Below are positions 43,573 through 54,800 of a stretch of DNA of 64,000 nucleotides, piece after piece. Origin of the DNA: Branchiostoma belcheri (taxonomy: Eukaryota > Chordata > Leptocardii > Amphioxiformes > Branchiostomatidae); contig NW_017802469.1 of NCBI RefSeq assembly GCF_001625305.1, positions 346,967-410,966 of the forward strand. Direction: 5' to 3'. Numbering within the stretch: position 1 is the first letter of the stretch; every line of letters starts with the position of its first letter. The translations under genes were made by a program, and so were the position numbers. The notes beneath the pieces were generated by a model. The model was not told where the DNA came from and ran no database searches. It was given only the letters and a program-made list of their open reading frames with translations.

Positions 43573-46500
43573 GTGAAATGAAATGAAATGAAATGAAATG
43601 ATCTTTATTGCATATCCTTGCCCAGACGGGCTAAATGCATACATGCTTTGTCACAGTATAAAATACATGTGGTGCATACATACATAATGTATGTTTGAGT
43701 TCTATACTAGGATTCTAAGTACTACATAATTCTTAAAGTTACTGTTTGTCTATTTTTTGGTTCTGGTTTCTTCTCTCTTCTTGAAACACTTATTGATATA
43801 ATCACACACTTTTTCTACAATGTGTTCATTTCTGCTTGACATAAGATGTATAAATCTATTTTGCTTGGACAGTTTCTTATATTTCTTGTCTAAATCTAGT
43901 ACATTAAATAACACCTTACGTTCATTTTCATATAAACTACAATCAAGTAAAAAGTGCGACTCGTTTTCTACATATAGATGATCACAGAATTCGCACGTCC
44001 TATCGTTCAGAGGGGTACGGTTGTGCCTACCGGATTCTATATGTAAGGGATGGTCACTTATACGAAGTTTGCACATGGTTTTTCGATGTTCGAAGTTTGT
44101 AATGTTTAAATATGTTTCTCTTTCATAGTTCAGTTTAAATGTTTTGTATGTTCTTAATTTGTTGCCTTGGTTTTCTCTTCGTCCTTCTGCTTGTAGTTCT
44201 GAGTAGAACTTTTGGATGTGGATATCTTTCAATCTCTGTTTTAGTTCTTTTAGATGGGAGGGTGTGTTTAAGTGACCGTTTAAATACAGGTAGGCAAAAC
44301 CGGACTCCTCTAACAGTTTCTTTACATCAGATAACCAGCAGGGTATATTTCGGCGAACTAGCTCTTGTTGTACTGTATAGGCTTCATATTGTAAACTACT
44401 TGGGAGCACTTCGTTAACTAGTCTAAAATAGTAATTGTACATTCGGCAATGGGCCTCTATCTGTAAGGGGAAACGTCCTAGTTCCGCTATACATGCGAAG
44501 TTACTGGCGTTCCTACGGACACCAAGAATGTATTTACAAAATTTCAGATGTACAGTTTCTAATGGCGATTTGTCGTTCAAACTGTTACTGCCCCAAACTT
44601 CGGAGCCATACAGTAATATCGGTACAACACATGTGTCAAACAGTTTACAGTGTAATGATACAGAGGATCTGGTTTCTCCGAGAGTACTTCTGATGTTAAA
44701 CATTGCTCTTAGGGCCCTCTTTTGTAAATTTTTCATGGCAGTGCTAAATGTACATCCTGCTGTAAACACAACTCCTAGGTAGCAGTATGATTGAACTATC
44801 TCTATCTCTTTATCATCTAGTGAGAAACGAAGGTTAGAAAATAAGAGGCCTCTTTTGTTGAATATCATTACTTTAGTTTTTGCCAGGTTGATAGTTAACT
44901 TCCATTGTTTGCAGTACCGTCCAAGGGTGTTTATTGCTTTCTGTAATCCCTGCTCACTTTCCGATAATAAGACGATATCATCGGCATAAAAGAGGCTAGT
45001 AACTTTGGAATGTTCTAGTAGGGGTGCGTCTAGGTTTTCTGCGTTGAGTTTATCTATGAGATTACTGATGTATAGGTTGAATAGGGTTGGGCTTAAAACA
45101 CATCCTTGGCGAACACCAATTTCAACGGGAAAACTTTCAGTTAGGCCTTCTTTAGTTTTAACACTGGCCTCAGATTGGTTGTATAGGTTTTTAATTACAT
45201 CGAAAAATTTGCCTGACATGTCATTGGAAAGAAGCTTGAATAAAAGTCCCTCGTGCCAAATGGAGTCAAAAGCTTTTGACAGGTCGACAAAACATGCGAA
45301 TAATCGTTTTCCCGACTGTGTGTATTTGGAGATAAGGGTTTTTAATATGAAGATGTTATCTGCTGTCCTATAGTTTTTTCGGAATCCGGTTTGGTTTGGT
45401 TTTATGATTTCTTTTCCTTCGAGGAAGGTTGAAAGTCTTTTGTTTAAAATCGAGGAGAAAAGTTTTCCTAAGCAGCTGGAAATGGCTATTCCACGATAAT
45501 TGTTTGGGTCGTCTTTTCGCCCTGTTTTGAAGATGGGGACGATGTAACTTCTCGACCACATTTTGGGGAAAATTCCTGATGAGAAGGTACTATTAAAAAG
45601 TCTTAAGAGAGGGGTTAATAGGATATGTTTTCCTGCTTTCAGCATTTCATTGGTGACCATGTCATCCCCGCTGGCTTTTTTGTTTTTGAGGGCGTGAATT
45701 GCATCTTTAATTTCAGAGGCAGTGATTGGTTGGTCCAAGGGTCCTGGACTTGGCTTATATTTTTGGAGTGCCTGAAGTTTGCGCAAAATTTCAATTTCAA
45801 AGTTATGATCAAAGTTTTCTTGTTTTAATCTGGATTTGCTGTGAATGTTTTTGAAGTGCTCGACCCAGGTGTCGGCTGGTAGATCTTCCTGTGATACTGG
45901 TTCGGTCTTTTTTAGTTCTTTGAGTAAATTCCAGAAGGCGGTGGGGTTGTTTTCTTGGAGGTTTTGTAGGCGCATCAGACAGTTATTTTCGTATTCTCGT
46001 TTGCGTTTTCGGATGAGTTTATTGAACTCCTTCTTTTTTCTAAAGTAACTTCCTCTTAGGGACGGATTTTTTGGGTTGTGCATAAGAAGGTATCTAAGAT
46101 TTCGCAGTTCTTTCCTGGCCTCATAACATGATTTGTCGAACCATTTTTTGTTCTGTTTTGGTCCTTTGTGTCTTTTGTTATCTTTTACTTTTAATGATAT
46201 CCTTCCGGCCATTTCTAGAATTTTCTGGAATTTACTGACTTCCTCATCAATGTAGTTACCTGTTGATGTGACATCTTGTCCAGGTGGTAGGAAGTTATTA
46301 ATTTTTCTGATATCATCGGACTACATAAAGCCTGAATGAATTTTTCACTTGAATTTGAGTCCCAGATGAACCTGTTGGGAAGAGGGTTTAATTTACTTTT
46401 GCGCGTTTTCGTATCCTGAATGTGCCAGTGTGGCGTGTTTATATTTAAAGTTATCAAGCAGTGATCCGAAAACTCTGATAATTCGTGAACTTTGAATACA

Positions 46501-47250
46501 TTAATGTTATGAAGAAGTGCGCTACTTGTAATGGCGTAATCCACCGTGCTACAGCCGTTAGGCTGGTAGCAGGTGTACTTTCCATTTAGATCGCCCAGGA
46601 TGCGACCGTTTAGAATGCGCAGGTTTGAATGGGAACATAGTTGAATTAGGTTCTTACCAAAGGGATTTGGGGGGGTTCTGTCAGAATTAATTCTGGGGAT
46701 ATTTGGGTTAGAAAGGGGAATTTCTTCTTCAAAATCCGGGTCAAAGGGGTCCTCGGTGAGGTCTTGTAGAGAGCCTATCCTACTATTGAAATCGCCCCCT
46801 AAAATAATATAGCCTTTGGAGCTAAAAGTCGCTATATCCCTCTCCAGGGTATCAAAAATACAATCATCCGCCCTTTTGTGGACATTTGAGTATAAGGGAC
46901 TTATATATACCGTACATATAAAAACATCTTTTGATAGTCCAAACAAGTCTTTTGATACTCGAACCCAGAGTAAGTCATCCGATGTGGAGTGTTCTCTTCT
47001 TATAAACTTTGTCAATTCTTTTCTGAAGTAAAAGATTATCCCACCAGAGTTTCTTCTTGCCCTTCTATGTTTTTTTCTTAAGGATGAAAAGTGATGGAAA
47101 TTTGGAATGTCTATTTCTGAGGATTCGTTGCTCCAGGTTTCGAGAAGAGAGAAGAAATCTAGATTGTCTACGCTACTTCTAAAACTATCTTCCTTAAGTT
47201 TTTTCCCTAAGCCATGGATGTTCCAAAAACCTATGTACCATATAATGTTG
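43573..47250 (-). mobile_element. Near-complete non-LTR retrotransposon (LINE), 5' truncated, one frameshift
   Basis: Read on the minus strand, the element opens at about 47250 within the start of an AP-like endonuclease, continues through reverse transcriptase, and ends with AATAAAGATC and a short (ATTTC)n tail at 43573-43600. Endonuclease and reverse transcriptase lie in different frames; the change occurs near 46320, where one small indel is enough to explain it. Otherwise the frames are open over more than 1,150 codons, so the insertion is young. It sits immediately upstream of the block that ANK4 shares with the ANK3 promoter. The clade was not determined. Confidence 0.9.
43750..46212 (-). 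CDS. LINE reverse transcriptase with C-terminal zinc-knuckle-like motif
   Basis: An 820-codon frame from the ATG at 46212, open further up to about 46320. The motifs in order are KKASGDDMV and NYRGIAISS, CFVDLSKAFDSI (palm Asp), GVRQGCVLSPTLFN, FYADDIVLLS (catalytic Asp pair) and YLGVVFT. Near the C-terminus come CEFC and then H and C spaced as in C-C-H-C knuckles (CEFCDH..ESHFLLDC). The length is normal for a reverse transcriptase ORF with its C-terminal part, and no residue of the catalytic motif is missing. It is read in the opposite direction to the ANK genes. Confidence 0.92.
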   Translation of the reverse strand: MAGRISLKVKDNKRHKGPKQNKKWFDKSCYEARKELRNLRYLLMHNPKNPSLRGSYFRKKKEFNKLIRKRKREYENNCLMRLQNLQENNPTAFWNLLKELKKTEPVSQEDLPADTWVEHFKNIHSKSRLKQENFDHNFEIEILRKLQALQKYKPSPGPLDQPITASEIKDAIHALKNKKASGDDMVTNEMLKAGKHILLTPLLRLFNSTFSSGIFPKMWSRSYIVPIFKTGRKDDPNNYRGIAISSCLGKLFSSILNKRLSTFLEGKEIIKPNQTGFRKNYRTADNIFILKTLISKYTQSGKRLFACFVDLSKAFDSIWHEGLLFKLLSNDMSGKFFDVIKNLYNQSEASVKTKEGLTESFPVEIGVRQGCVLSPTLFNLYISNLIDKLNAENLDAPLLEHSKVTSLFYADDIVLLSESEQGLQKAINTLGRYCKQWKLTINLAKTKVMIFNKRGLLFSNLRFSLDDKEIEIVQSYCYLGVVFTAGCTFSTAMKNLQKRALRAMFNIRSTLGETRSSVSLHCKLFDTCVVPILLYGSEVWGSNSLNDKSPLETVHLKFCKYILGVRRNASNFACIAELGRFPLQIEAHCRMYNYYFRLVNEVLPSSLQYEAYTVQQELVRRNIPCWLSDVKKLLEESGFAYLYLNGHLNTPSHLKELKQRLKDIHIQKFYSELQAEGRRENQGNKLRTYKTFKLNYERETYLNITNFEHRKTMCKLRISDHPLHIESGRHNRTPLNDRTCEFCDHLYVENESHFLLDCSLYENERKVLFNVLDLDKKYKKLSKQNRFIHLMSSRNEHIVEKVCDYINKCFKKREETRTKK

Positions 47251-47261
47251 CAATAATTGTA
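46215..47261 (-). CDS. LINE endonuclease domain (APE type), broken from its reverse transcriptase
   Basis: The frame is open from a stop at 47264-47262 to a stop at 46215. It contains the landmarks of an apurinic-like endonuclease in order: FWNIHGLG (the catalytic Asn region), LLETW (Glu), GGDFNSRIG, STVDYAI and FSDHCLI (Asp-His). This domain nicks the target DNA for target-primed reverse transcription. No ATG lies before the first motif, so the true N-terminus is missing. The last 34 or so residues before the stop are out of frame with the ancestral protein. Confidence 0.85.
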   Translation of the reverse strand, partial: YNYCNIIWYIGFWNIHGLGKKLKEDSFRSSVDNLDFFSLLETWSNESSEIDIPNFHHFSSLRKKHRRARRNSGGIIFYFRKELTKFIRREHSTSDDLLWVRVSKDLFGLSKDVFICTVYISPLYSNVHKRADDCIFDTLERDIATFSSKGYIILGGDFNSRIGSLQDLTEDPFDPDFEEEIPLSNPNIPRINSDRTPPNPFGKNLIQLCSHSNLRILNGRILGDLNGKYTCYQPNGCSTVDYAITSSALLHNINVFKVHELSEFSDHCLITLNINTPHWHIQDTKTRKSKLNPLPNRFIWDSNSSEKFIQALCSPMISEKLITSYHLDKMSHQQVTTLMRKSVNSRKF

Positions 47262-47344
47262 TCAACATCAAATTTCTATGCTTTTACATGTGTAAGAGGT
47301 AGCCACAACCCCCCTTGACACCCTCTTCATAGAAATGAAATAAT

Positions 47345-47352
47345 TGACGTCA
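47345..47352. promoter_or_regulatory. CRE-type palindrome TGACGTCA upstream of ANK4
   Basis: A perfect TGACGTCA followed by TGCGT, in the block 47305-47425 that aligns with the ANK3 upstream block. A possible 5' untranslated exon ends at CAGAG|GTAGAT (47586). Confidence 0.6.
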
Positions 47353-47649
47353 TGCGTTACCAAAGGGACAGTATGTTATGAAACTTCTCCACAGTCTTGT
47401 TAGCCATTTCCTTGTGAAACTGGGCTTGTTGGAAGTTGCTAAGACCTCTGATACTCTTGGAAGCAAGAAAGAAGAAAGGAAATTAACTGGAAGTTACCAG
47501 AAAAAACTTTGGAATGTCTCCATATCATCACTGAAGGTACAACTTCGCATGAAAACTGGATATTCAGAGAGAATGCAGATCCAGAGGTAGATTATATTAA
47601 GAAATTTCTGCTGGTGAACTTCACTCTGTGTTTGAAACAAGAAGAATTT

Positions 47650-47905
47650 GATTTGACTTGATTTGATTTATTGAAATTGCAACAGTGCAATACACGCGGA
47701 ACAGAGCCAGCTGTTGCTGGTGTTGTGTCCTGCACATAGAAACGAATACAGGATAGACAATACTCATTTTCACTTGAGTCAGTGGGGATAGTCGTGTAAA
47801 GTGCCTTTCCCAAGGGCACAAGATCGGTGGCATGATCAGGACTCGAGCCTGGGACCTCTTGATTCCGAGTCGCGCACGCTGCCGTTGCGCCACACGACCC
47901 CACAA
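47650..47905 (-). mobile_element. tRNA-related SINE in the ANK4 leader intron, minus strand
   Basis: Read on the minus strand from 47905: GTGGGGTCGTGTGGCGCAAC, a B-box-like region, the central CCCTTGGGAAAGGCACTTTA domain, then a 3' end with CAATTTCAATAAATCAAATC. It is the same family as the SINE at 55549, with high identity over about 250 bp. Confidence 0.88.
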
Positions 47906-48135
47906 ATTAATTTAATACTGAGGACCTAACCGTATAACTGAGTTTGAAGTACACTAGCCTGACTGTGCTTATGCAATTTTTGCTGGCTGTGTTTAACTGG
48001 AGTCAGCAATTGTCATACAGGCTGGCTGCTTGGAGTGTGACTTAGTCAGGCTAGAAGTATCCATACTACATTTGTACTGCAAATCAGTGAACATACATTA
48101 ATAGTATAGTCTGTTTTGATTGGGCAACCTCCATA

Positions 48136-49321
48136 ATGTTAACAAGATTGCAGTATAAGAAAATAGAGGATCTGAAAAAGGCTATTTCCACCAACAATTT
48201 ACAGGAAATACAAAAGATCCTCTGCAGTAGTATCTATGTTGACTTGAACAATTGTGGAGACTACAATCCTTTACTACATGCTTGTTGTAGAGGGTACGTA
48301 TCCAGTAGTTGCTGGTGCCCTGGTAAAGGCAGGTGCAAATGTCAATATAAGGGTAAAACTTCACTCTATTCACTTCAGACTCAGAGAGTTAGGTGTAAGT
48401 GTGACAATGTATGAAAACCTCTGTCAGGCAGTAGGAGGCATGTATGGTACAGTGACCCCTTTGATAATTGGAGTTGTAGACAGAAACGTGGAACTAGTCC
48501 GGAAACTTCTACAAGACTGTGGTGCTGATGCCAATGCAACAAATGAGGCAGGCTTGACGCCTCTGCACTGTATCCCAACAAATAAGAAAGATGAACGTTT
48601 ACCCGCTAGTGCTCACGTGAAACAAGAAATTGCGGATCTGTTGTTGAAGGCAGGAGCCCAAGTCAACGCATGTGACAGCAAAGCTGAAACACCACTTCAC
48701 TGTGCTGCTATGGCAAAGGATCCGGTCTCCACACGCATATTTCTTCAGAATGGTGCAACAGTGGACATTGTAAACAGCGAAGGTTCTACACCATTACATA
48801 CAGCATGTCAAGCAAAAGTGGATAGTCGGTGTAATATTACCGGTATGTATTATCCTGATACAAATCAGATTCAGAATATTGCGGCAGTTGTAAAACTCCT
48901 CGTTGACAATCGAGCAAACTTGTCCAGCCAGAAGCACGGTTTGACCCCCTTACACCTTGCAGCAGAAGTTGGCTATCTAAATGTCGTGAAAGTGCTTGTA
49001 AGAGCAGGAGCAGACATCAACACAAAGGCTCCTGTTACCGATCTAACTCCTCTGGACATGGCTGTACATGCAAGGAAGCAAGATGTTGTTAACTACCTGG
49101 TCACTGAAGCAGCAGAAAGAAGGAGGAGACTTCAAGTCACAAAGAAAAGGACAAAGGAACGACAAAGACCTAAACGGGATTCATCAAGTGTAGAGCAAGC
49201 AGAAGACAATAACATGTCATCACAGCAGACAGTCACACCTGTGGAGGAGACTGTTGAAGGGGCAGTGGGAGGGATTCAGCAGTTGGACATCAGGGATGAG
49301 GACAGTGGTGACAAGGAATGA
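48136..49321 (+). pseudogene. ANK4: ankyrin-repeat paralogue with frameshift and lost ancestral start
   Basis: The ankyrin frame runs 48136 to about 48290 in one phase and from about 48291 to the TGA at 49319-49321 in the next. The break is at AGGGTACGTATCC; compared with ANK3, four extra bases (or one) explain it. Before the break come IEDLKKAISTNNLQEIQKIL and LLHACCRG. After it come YPVVAGALVKAGANVN and five to six clear repeats, ending VEETVEGAVGGIQQLDIRDED. At the position of ANK3's start ATG, ANK4 has AAA or ATA, so any start would have to be the ATG at 48136, in sequence aligned to leader or intron. Two independent defects point to a pseudogene. A sequencing error at the break, or a second allele that is intact, cannot be excluded. 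Confidence 0.75.
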
Positions 49322-50060
49322 AACGAAAACCAACTGAAATGTAGTTCAAGACAAAGACACTACGTAGCTGTCTCAAAGATTCATTTAATGGGGAACAATT
49401 GTACAGTCACTAACTTCTAATTTACTATGCTGTAGAGTCTACTACTAGAGAAGACCGAGTGTGTTGTTGCCAGTCTTTTCTGTCTTGTATAGTCTCATGA
49501 TTTAATAGTCATGTACTTTAAAAACGATGGAAAAGTTCAAAAAGAATAATTGTGCTTAAAACAGTAAAAAAGCATATAGTTGTCAATGAGTGGTGAACTA
49601 TGTTTTATCATATGTACAAAATGTAGAGAGAGAATGGTATTGAATGTAGATTTGTCAGTATAATTGTCATGTAATTTGCAAAGATGAGGGAAGTGAAGAG
49701 AAGGGTGAAACAAAAACCACTGAAGTCTGAACTTTAATATTCACACCAAGTGGCATTCCATGCACAACTTGCTTTTAAAGAAATCGTATGAACTTACATT
49801 AAGATGGTTTGAGGTATAGTATAGATCAAGACACATAGCCTGGGTGCCATCCGATTTGTGCACCCCCAGGCTACATGTGAAGGGTTTTCTACCTACAGAT
49901 TGGACTGATAGATTGTTACTCGATTGAAAGACATGCATGTGTTCTCACCTGTATATACATGTATTACTACTTACTAGAAACCTTGAGAAAGGTCTTGGAT
50001 CAAAGTACATTGTAACTGTTTCATCAATTATCATCATCTTTGATACTGCCAAGCCTGCAA
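49322..50060. other. ANK4 3' flank; no gene seen
   Basis: Homologous to the ANK3 3' flank for about the first 300 bases. Short open frames only. AATAAA at 50206 is the next strong poly(A) signal. Confidence 0.45.
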
Positions 50061-51290
50061 TAGATGTTTCCTTAAAAGAGCATGATTTTTCTGTGCTATA
50101 TTTATTATACAGCAAGTTTTTTTAACGTCTTTCTACACTGTAGACACATAATTTACTAGAAATCTATGTGCTGATTGTAGCATATATATATACTGGTATC
50201 TTAGTAATAAAAGAGAAAGAGAAGAGTAATAAAACCAAGGACATCAAACATTCTACACATGTGACAATATGTAAATGCTGAAAACTAATACATGTACCTT
50301 ATATAATTTAACTGAAGATGATTGTAACGTGGCAGGCAAAAAATTATTATTCTGGACAAATTTATTCAGACTATTAGGCCAATCTACTATTTTTCCAGCA
50401 TCTTAAAGTGTCTAGTAGAGACAAACATTTCACTTACCACTCTGCTTGGTCGCTGGGTTTTCAAATCATGATTATTATGACGTGCATGGCGTAGAAAAAC
50501 ACTTAAAAACTATATAAAAACACAAGTTTCCACAAACCTTTCTCGAAAGTCCGCCATCTTGAAATTCCCGCAAGAAAATAGCCTCCAAACCAAACTCTTC
50601 GGGGTCGTTTTCAATTTAGGTTAAAGCCATTTTTCTTATTCTCTTATTGTTCCTGTGCTCTAAATCTGATTCATTGAATATTGCTGAAAGAGAATCCCCC
50701 AAAACAAGGTAGCAATCAGAGAAAAAAAGTAGTCAAACAGGAAACAACTTTTATGTGGAAAGTCCACTGAAACGTCTGCTATGGAGGCTACTGAAACTTC
50801 AAACCACGTGACCGAAGGGCCCAGCGTTGACCAATCAGCTTCAGGTCGAACGGACCGTACCATGTGTGATAATAACATAGGGGGTGCAGACGAGATTAAT
50901 CATTATTGCTCTTGATAATTAACCATCACCATTCCACCAGCAATCAAAAGTAATCATTCTCGCCCCACAATTTTAGACTTCTTTTCTGTGCCAAACCCAA
51001 TGATCAGGATACCTTCTGCCACAGCAAGTGTTTATATTCCCAAACTTGTGGACGCCCCCCTCCATTTGTTAATCATAGGTGTGGACCTCTCCTTGGTGCT
51101 GAACTCACCATCAGTTCCATGTATTAAGTATTGCAGTTGTGAATATTATACTGGACGTTTTGTTTGACACAACAGAACACCCATGGAAAGGGGAGGGATT
51201 GAATTGGTGTGTTTTAGTACATATATACAGTATAGAAGCCTGCATATCAACAAGATCTTTATTTCATCAACAGTTTTTATTCACATATAT
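50061..51290. repeat. 1.2-kb direct duplication, left copy
   Basis: Aligns from ATGTTTCCTTAAAAGAGC to TTATTTCATCAACAGTTTTT with 56241-57405 in the same orientation. Both copies keep CGCTGGGTTTTCAAATCAT, a CCGCCATCTTGAAATTCCCG motif, AACCACGTGACCGAAGGGCC and CATCAGTTCCATGTATTAAG. Differences are substitutions and indels up to about 25 bp. No long open frame is shared, so I do not regard it as a gene; it may be a duplicated promoter-like segment or an unrecognised transposon. Confidence 0.85.
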
Positions 51291-51835
51291 TTTCTTAGGA
51301 TCATGCAATTTTCTTTATTATTACGTGCACAAATCCTCTTTTGTGGGCTATTGTGGCATGGAGTCGAGAAAAAATGACTCAAATTGCACATTTCAAATAC
51401 AATCAAAAACCATGTAACAGTTACGTATAAAACTACATAACAAGGAACATTAAAAGCCATGCAAGAATCCAATGTGCTAAAAGAACATACACCCTCCGGT
51501 ACACGATACCTCCTTTTCCATTTGCATTTCCAAATTGCATTGTATGTCTTTGATGGCAGTAGGTTGTCTTGTTTCAAAACACACGTACAAAAGAAAAAAA
51601 AAAACTGTTCTATAGTTCAACCCTAAAGGTCATATGCTGTGCTAACAGTAGTCAGACTAGCCCCGGGGTGTTGCAAGTAACTGCCTACAACAATAGAACC
51701 AGCGAAATGACGTACTGCAATTATAAGTTGTGGTATGATTTTCGTGCTTGTTCCGTTTCCTTGTCGAAGGTAGAGCTGTCTTAGGGGCAGCTTTTGACAA
51801 ATTTGTGCTCCTTTTCTTGAAGCCACAGTACCTTC

Positions 51836-51843
51836 TATATAGT
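51836..51843 (+). promoter_or_regulatory. Possible TATA box of the collagen-like gene
   Basis: CTATATAG, about 30 bases before the ATG at 51874. If it is used, the leader would be very short, so it may instead be chance. Confidence 0.25.
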
Positions 51844-51873
51844 ACAAGTATTAGCTGTCGTTACGGGAGTAAG

Positions 51874-54800
51874 ATGTCAACAGATAAGCTAACGTACAGT
51901 CGCTTGGTGCCCGAGAGGGGAACCCGCGGCCGCCGGGAGCGAACAAGCGGCCTGCCCGGGGCTTGGGTAGCGCTGCTGCTGGGGGCGGGCGCGGTAGTCG
52001 CCTCCGCTGCGGTGGTGGCCGTGATCTTGCAGAACATCGGACACGAGATGGGAGATCTCCGGGAAAACATCGCTAAACTCCAAGCCCGCGCGGACAGTGC
52101 AGAGAAAGACCTAAAAGAGGCGCAAGCACGGGCAGAGAGAGACCTAAAGGAGGTACAAGCACAGGCAGAGAGAGACCTAAAGGAGGTACAAGCACAGGCA
52201 GAGAGAAACCTAAAGGAGGTACAAGCACAGGCAGAGAGAGACCTAAAGGAGGTACAAGCTCGGGCAGAGAGAGACCAATCCAAACTCCTACAGGAGATCA
52301 TGTCCCTGAGAGAGAGGGTTGTTGTGCTGGAAAGTTTTCCACCAAGTCACGTCGAAAAACAAACGTCTGACGTACGTAAATTTTACAACTTATCTTCAGG
52401 TATATTTAGACTATGGTGCCCATGAACCTACAGACTTAGTACCGAGTATTTAAATTACATTGTATTGAATAGTACATTGTATTGTATAGTAGTGACTCCC
52501 TAGACTTCTATAATAACAGTAATCATTGTATTAGAAGTCAATATTGCGGTTGGGATTATTTTAACATAATCGCTGGGCATACTATGTAGTTTGACTATGT
52601 TCTGCACAATCTGAGCGGCATCGGCAATTTCTGAGGTCTTTGGTGGAGGTTCTACCAACAAGTGGTGCATAGAACAGAGAGCATATGTGTAACAAGTCTC
52701 TTCCAGGTTTCCAAATATTAGCCTAGGCCTGCAAGGAGGCAAAAAGAGTAGAAATTGGCCATGCCGGGAGAGTTAGTTTGCTAAAGGAGTACAGTTTTCC
52801 GCTCCTCTGGCGTGCTAAGTGTCCATTTGACCAGTTTCTACTCTTTCCAGTCGCCTCATAAGCCTGATACTGAGGCTAATGTTTGACTGTTTCCTTGTGC
52901 GTATGTGTCAAACTGTATTTGGCTCTTGTTCAATTCTGCTCTGTGTTGTGTCAATTATAATGTTCACGGGTTCATGAAGATTTGCCACACTAGACTGAAC
53001 ATTATCTTTCTGACAGACCGGTCCTGTTTCGTACCCTGAGGGGGACTCTGGTGACATCGACACAGGTGTGCAGAGCCGTAATGACACGCTAGGGGGACTT
53101 CTGTACCGCCACAAGAGGGAGGCACCGAACGCAAACTGGGTCCGACTTCCCGCCAGCACATGTGAGGGAGCTGGGGCCCATTTCTTTTGTAGCTAGCTTG
53201 GAGGGTTGACTGTTGTCCTGTGTTTCTCAGTCTCTTAGTTTAGTTTACTCTCGTCTTGTCTTGTCTGGTCTGTTACACTGCGTTTGTGTTTATTCTATTT
53301 TATTGCTACTGTCCAGGCCAAGCCGGTCGAGACGGACGCGATGGCATTCCGGGTGCTTCCGGACTCCAGGTGGGTCAAACATGCCGTTCTGTGCACGTTT
53401 GATGTGCGTTTCATACTAAAATAACATCGTCGTTGAGTTGTGTCCACTTTTGGCCATGTTGGATACAGGAGGAAGACCAGAGTGACTGGTTGAAGGCTCT
53501 AGGTGAGAGAACTTTTGTTTTGGACCAAATTAAAAGTTTTAACTTTAAACATGTAACTACCAACACAGATGAACTTTCATGATAGCGTTCTTATCATTTC
53601 TTTCTGAAAGGGTCCACCTGGACAGAAGGGAGACCTTGGACAGCCTGGAACTAAAGGGGCCCGGGGAGCGGGTGAGTTTAGGCTCATCCGCAGACCATTA
53701 TATAACCAGATTTAAATTACTTTGTCGAGTAATCTGGAGCTCCGTATCGAATGAACACTCTAAGACTGTTGCCACATACATTTGTATAAAACACCAAAAT
53801 TATTGTGGAAATTTAACTACTCTTTCTCCAACTCAAGAAATTTGACTAGTCGGAATTTTCGGTTTTCGCCAGCTATATATCTGAGGCTAGTTCTATAGAC
53901 ACTTAAAAGAGGCTATCTACATCAGGGCACACCAACCTTCTCTCAACAGGGACGGCAGTCGGTACCAACTTCCGATGACCTTTGACCTATTGTGTACCAC
54001 ATGTGCGTAAAATCACGTGACTACAACACTTGAACCAGATATCTGATGAAGACTGAGAGACTCGGTCGAAAATTCTGATGAGTCAAATTCCTTTAGTTGA
54101 AGAACAGTATTATGTAACTTACCAACATAGATGAACTTTCATGCAACTTACACTAAAATTGTTGATCTTAGGAGCAAAGGGGGCCAAAGGAGACACCGGA
54201 CTGCAAGGGTCCAAAGGACAGAAAGGCTCACAAGGGGCTTCTGGAAACAACGGTGAATATACCATATCGTATAACTACATCACTACAGTACGGTCATTCA
54301 GAAGACATATAAACACATGATATCTGTGTTTAATGAAGATTCTATGGGTTGTTATTATGTACAGGAGGTGCTGTTTACGTACGCTGGGGTAGGAAGACAT
54401 GTCCCTCGGGAGGCGCAACGATAGTCTACTCTGGTGAGCTCTTATGTTACCTAGCCTCTATCAGGCTTTGGGAGGCGGCTGAAAAGAGTAGAAACTGGCC
54501 AAACAGAGAGATACATGTAACATGCCAGAGGAGTTGGTCCGCTTGAGAGTACAGTTTGCTGCACCTGTCCAGCATTTTATCTCTTTATGTGGCCAATTTC
54601 TACTCTTTACAGTCGCCTCTCGAAGCCTGGTAAAGGCTAATGTTTTTTTGCTTTGTTTTTCTTCCTTCTTCTTCTCCAAACCAAGGAGGGTCTAGCGGAA
54701 GGGGCTAAAACCTCCTCGTCCAAATACGTAAGGTCAATGACCTACACCAGGCGTCTGTTACCATGGTAACTAGTTGATGCTGTAGACCAGTTACCAGTTA

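Noticed and set aside
53469-53502. A possible 34-nt exon in the collagen-like gene (GATACAG acceptor, CTAG|GTGAGA donor)
   Set aside because: Including it breaks the Gly-X-Y frame of the next exon. Skipping it keeps every phase in order. It may be a rare or unproductive exon.
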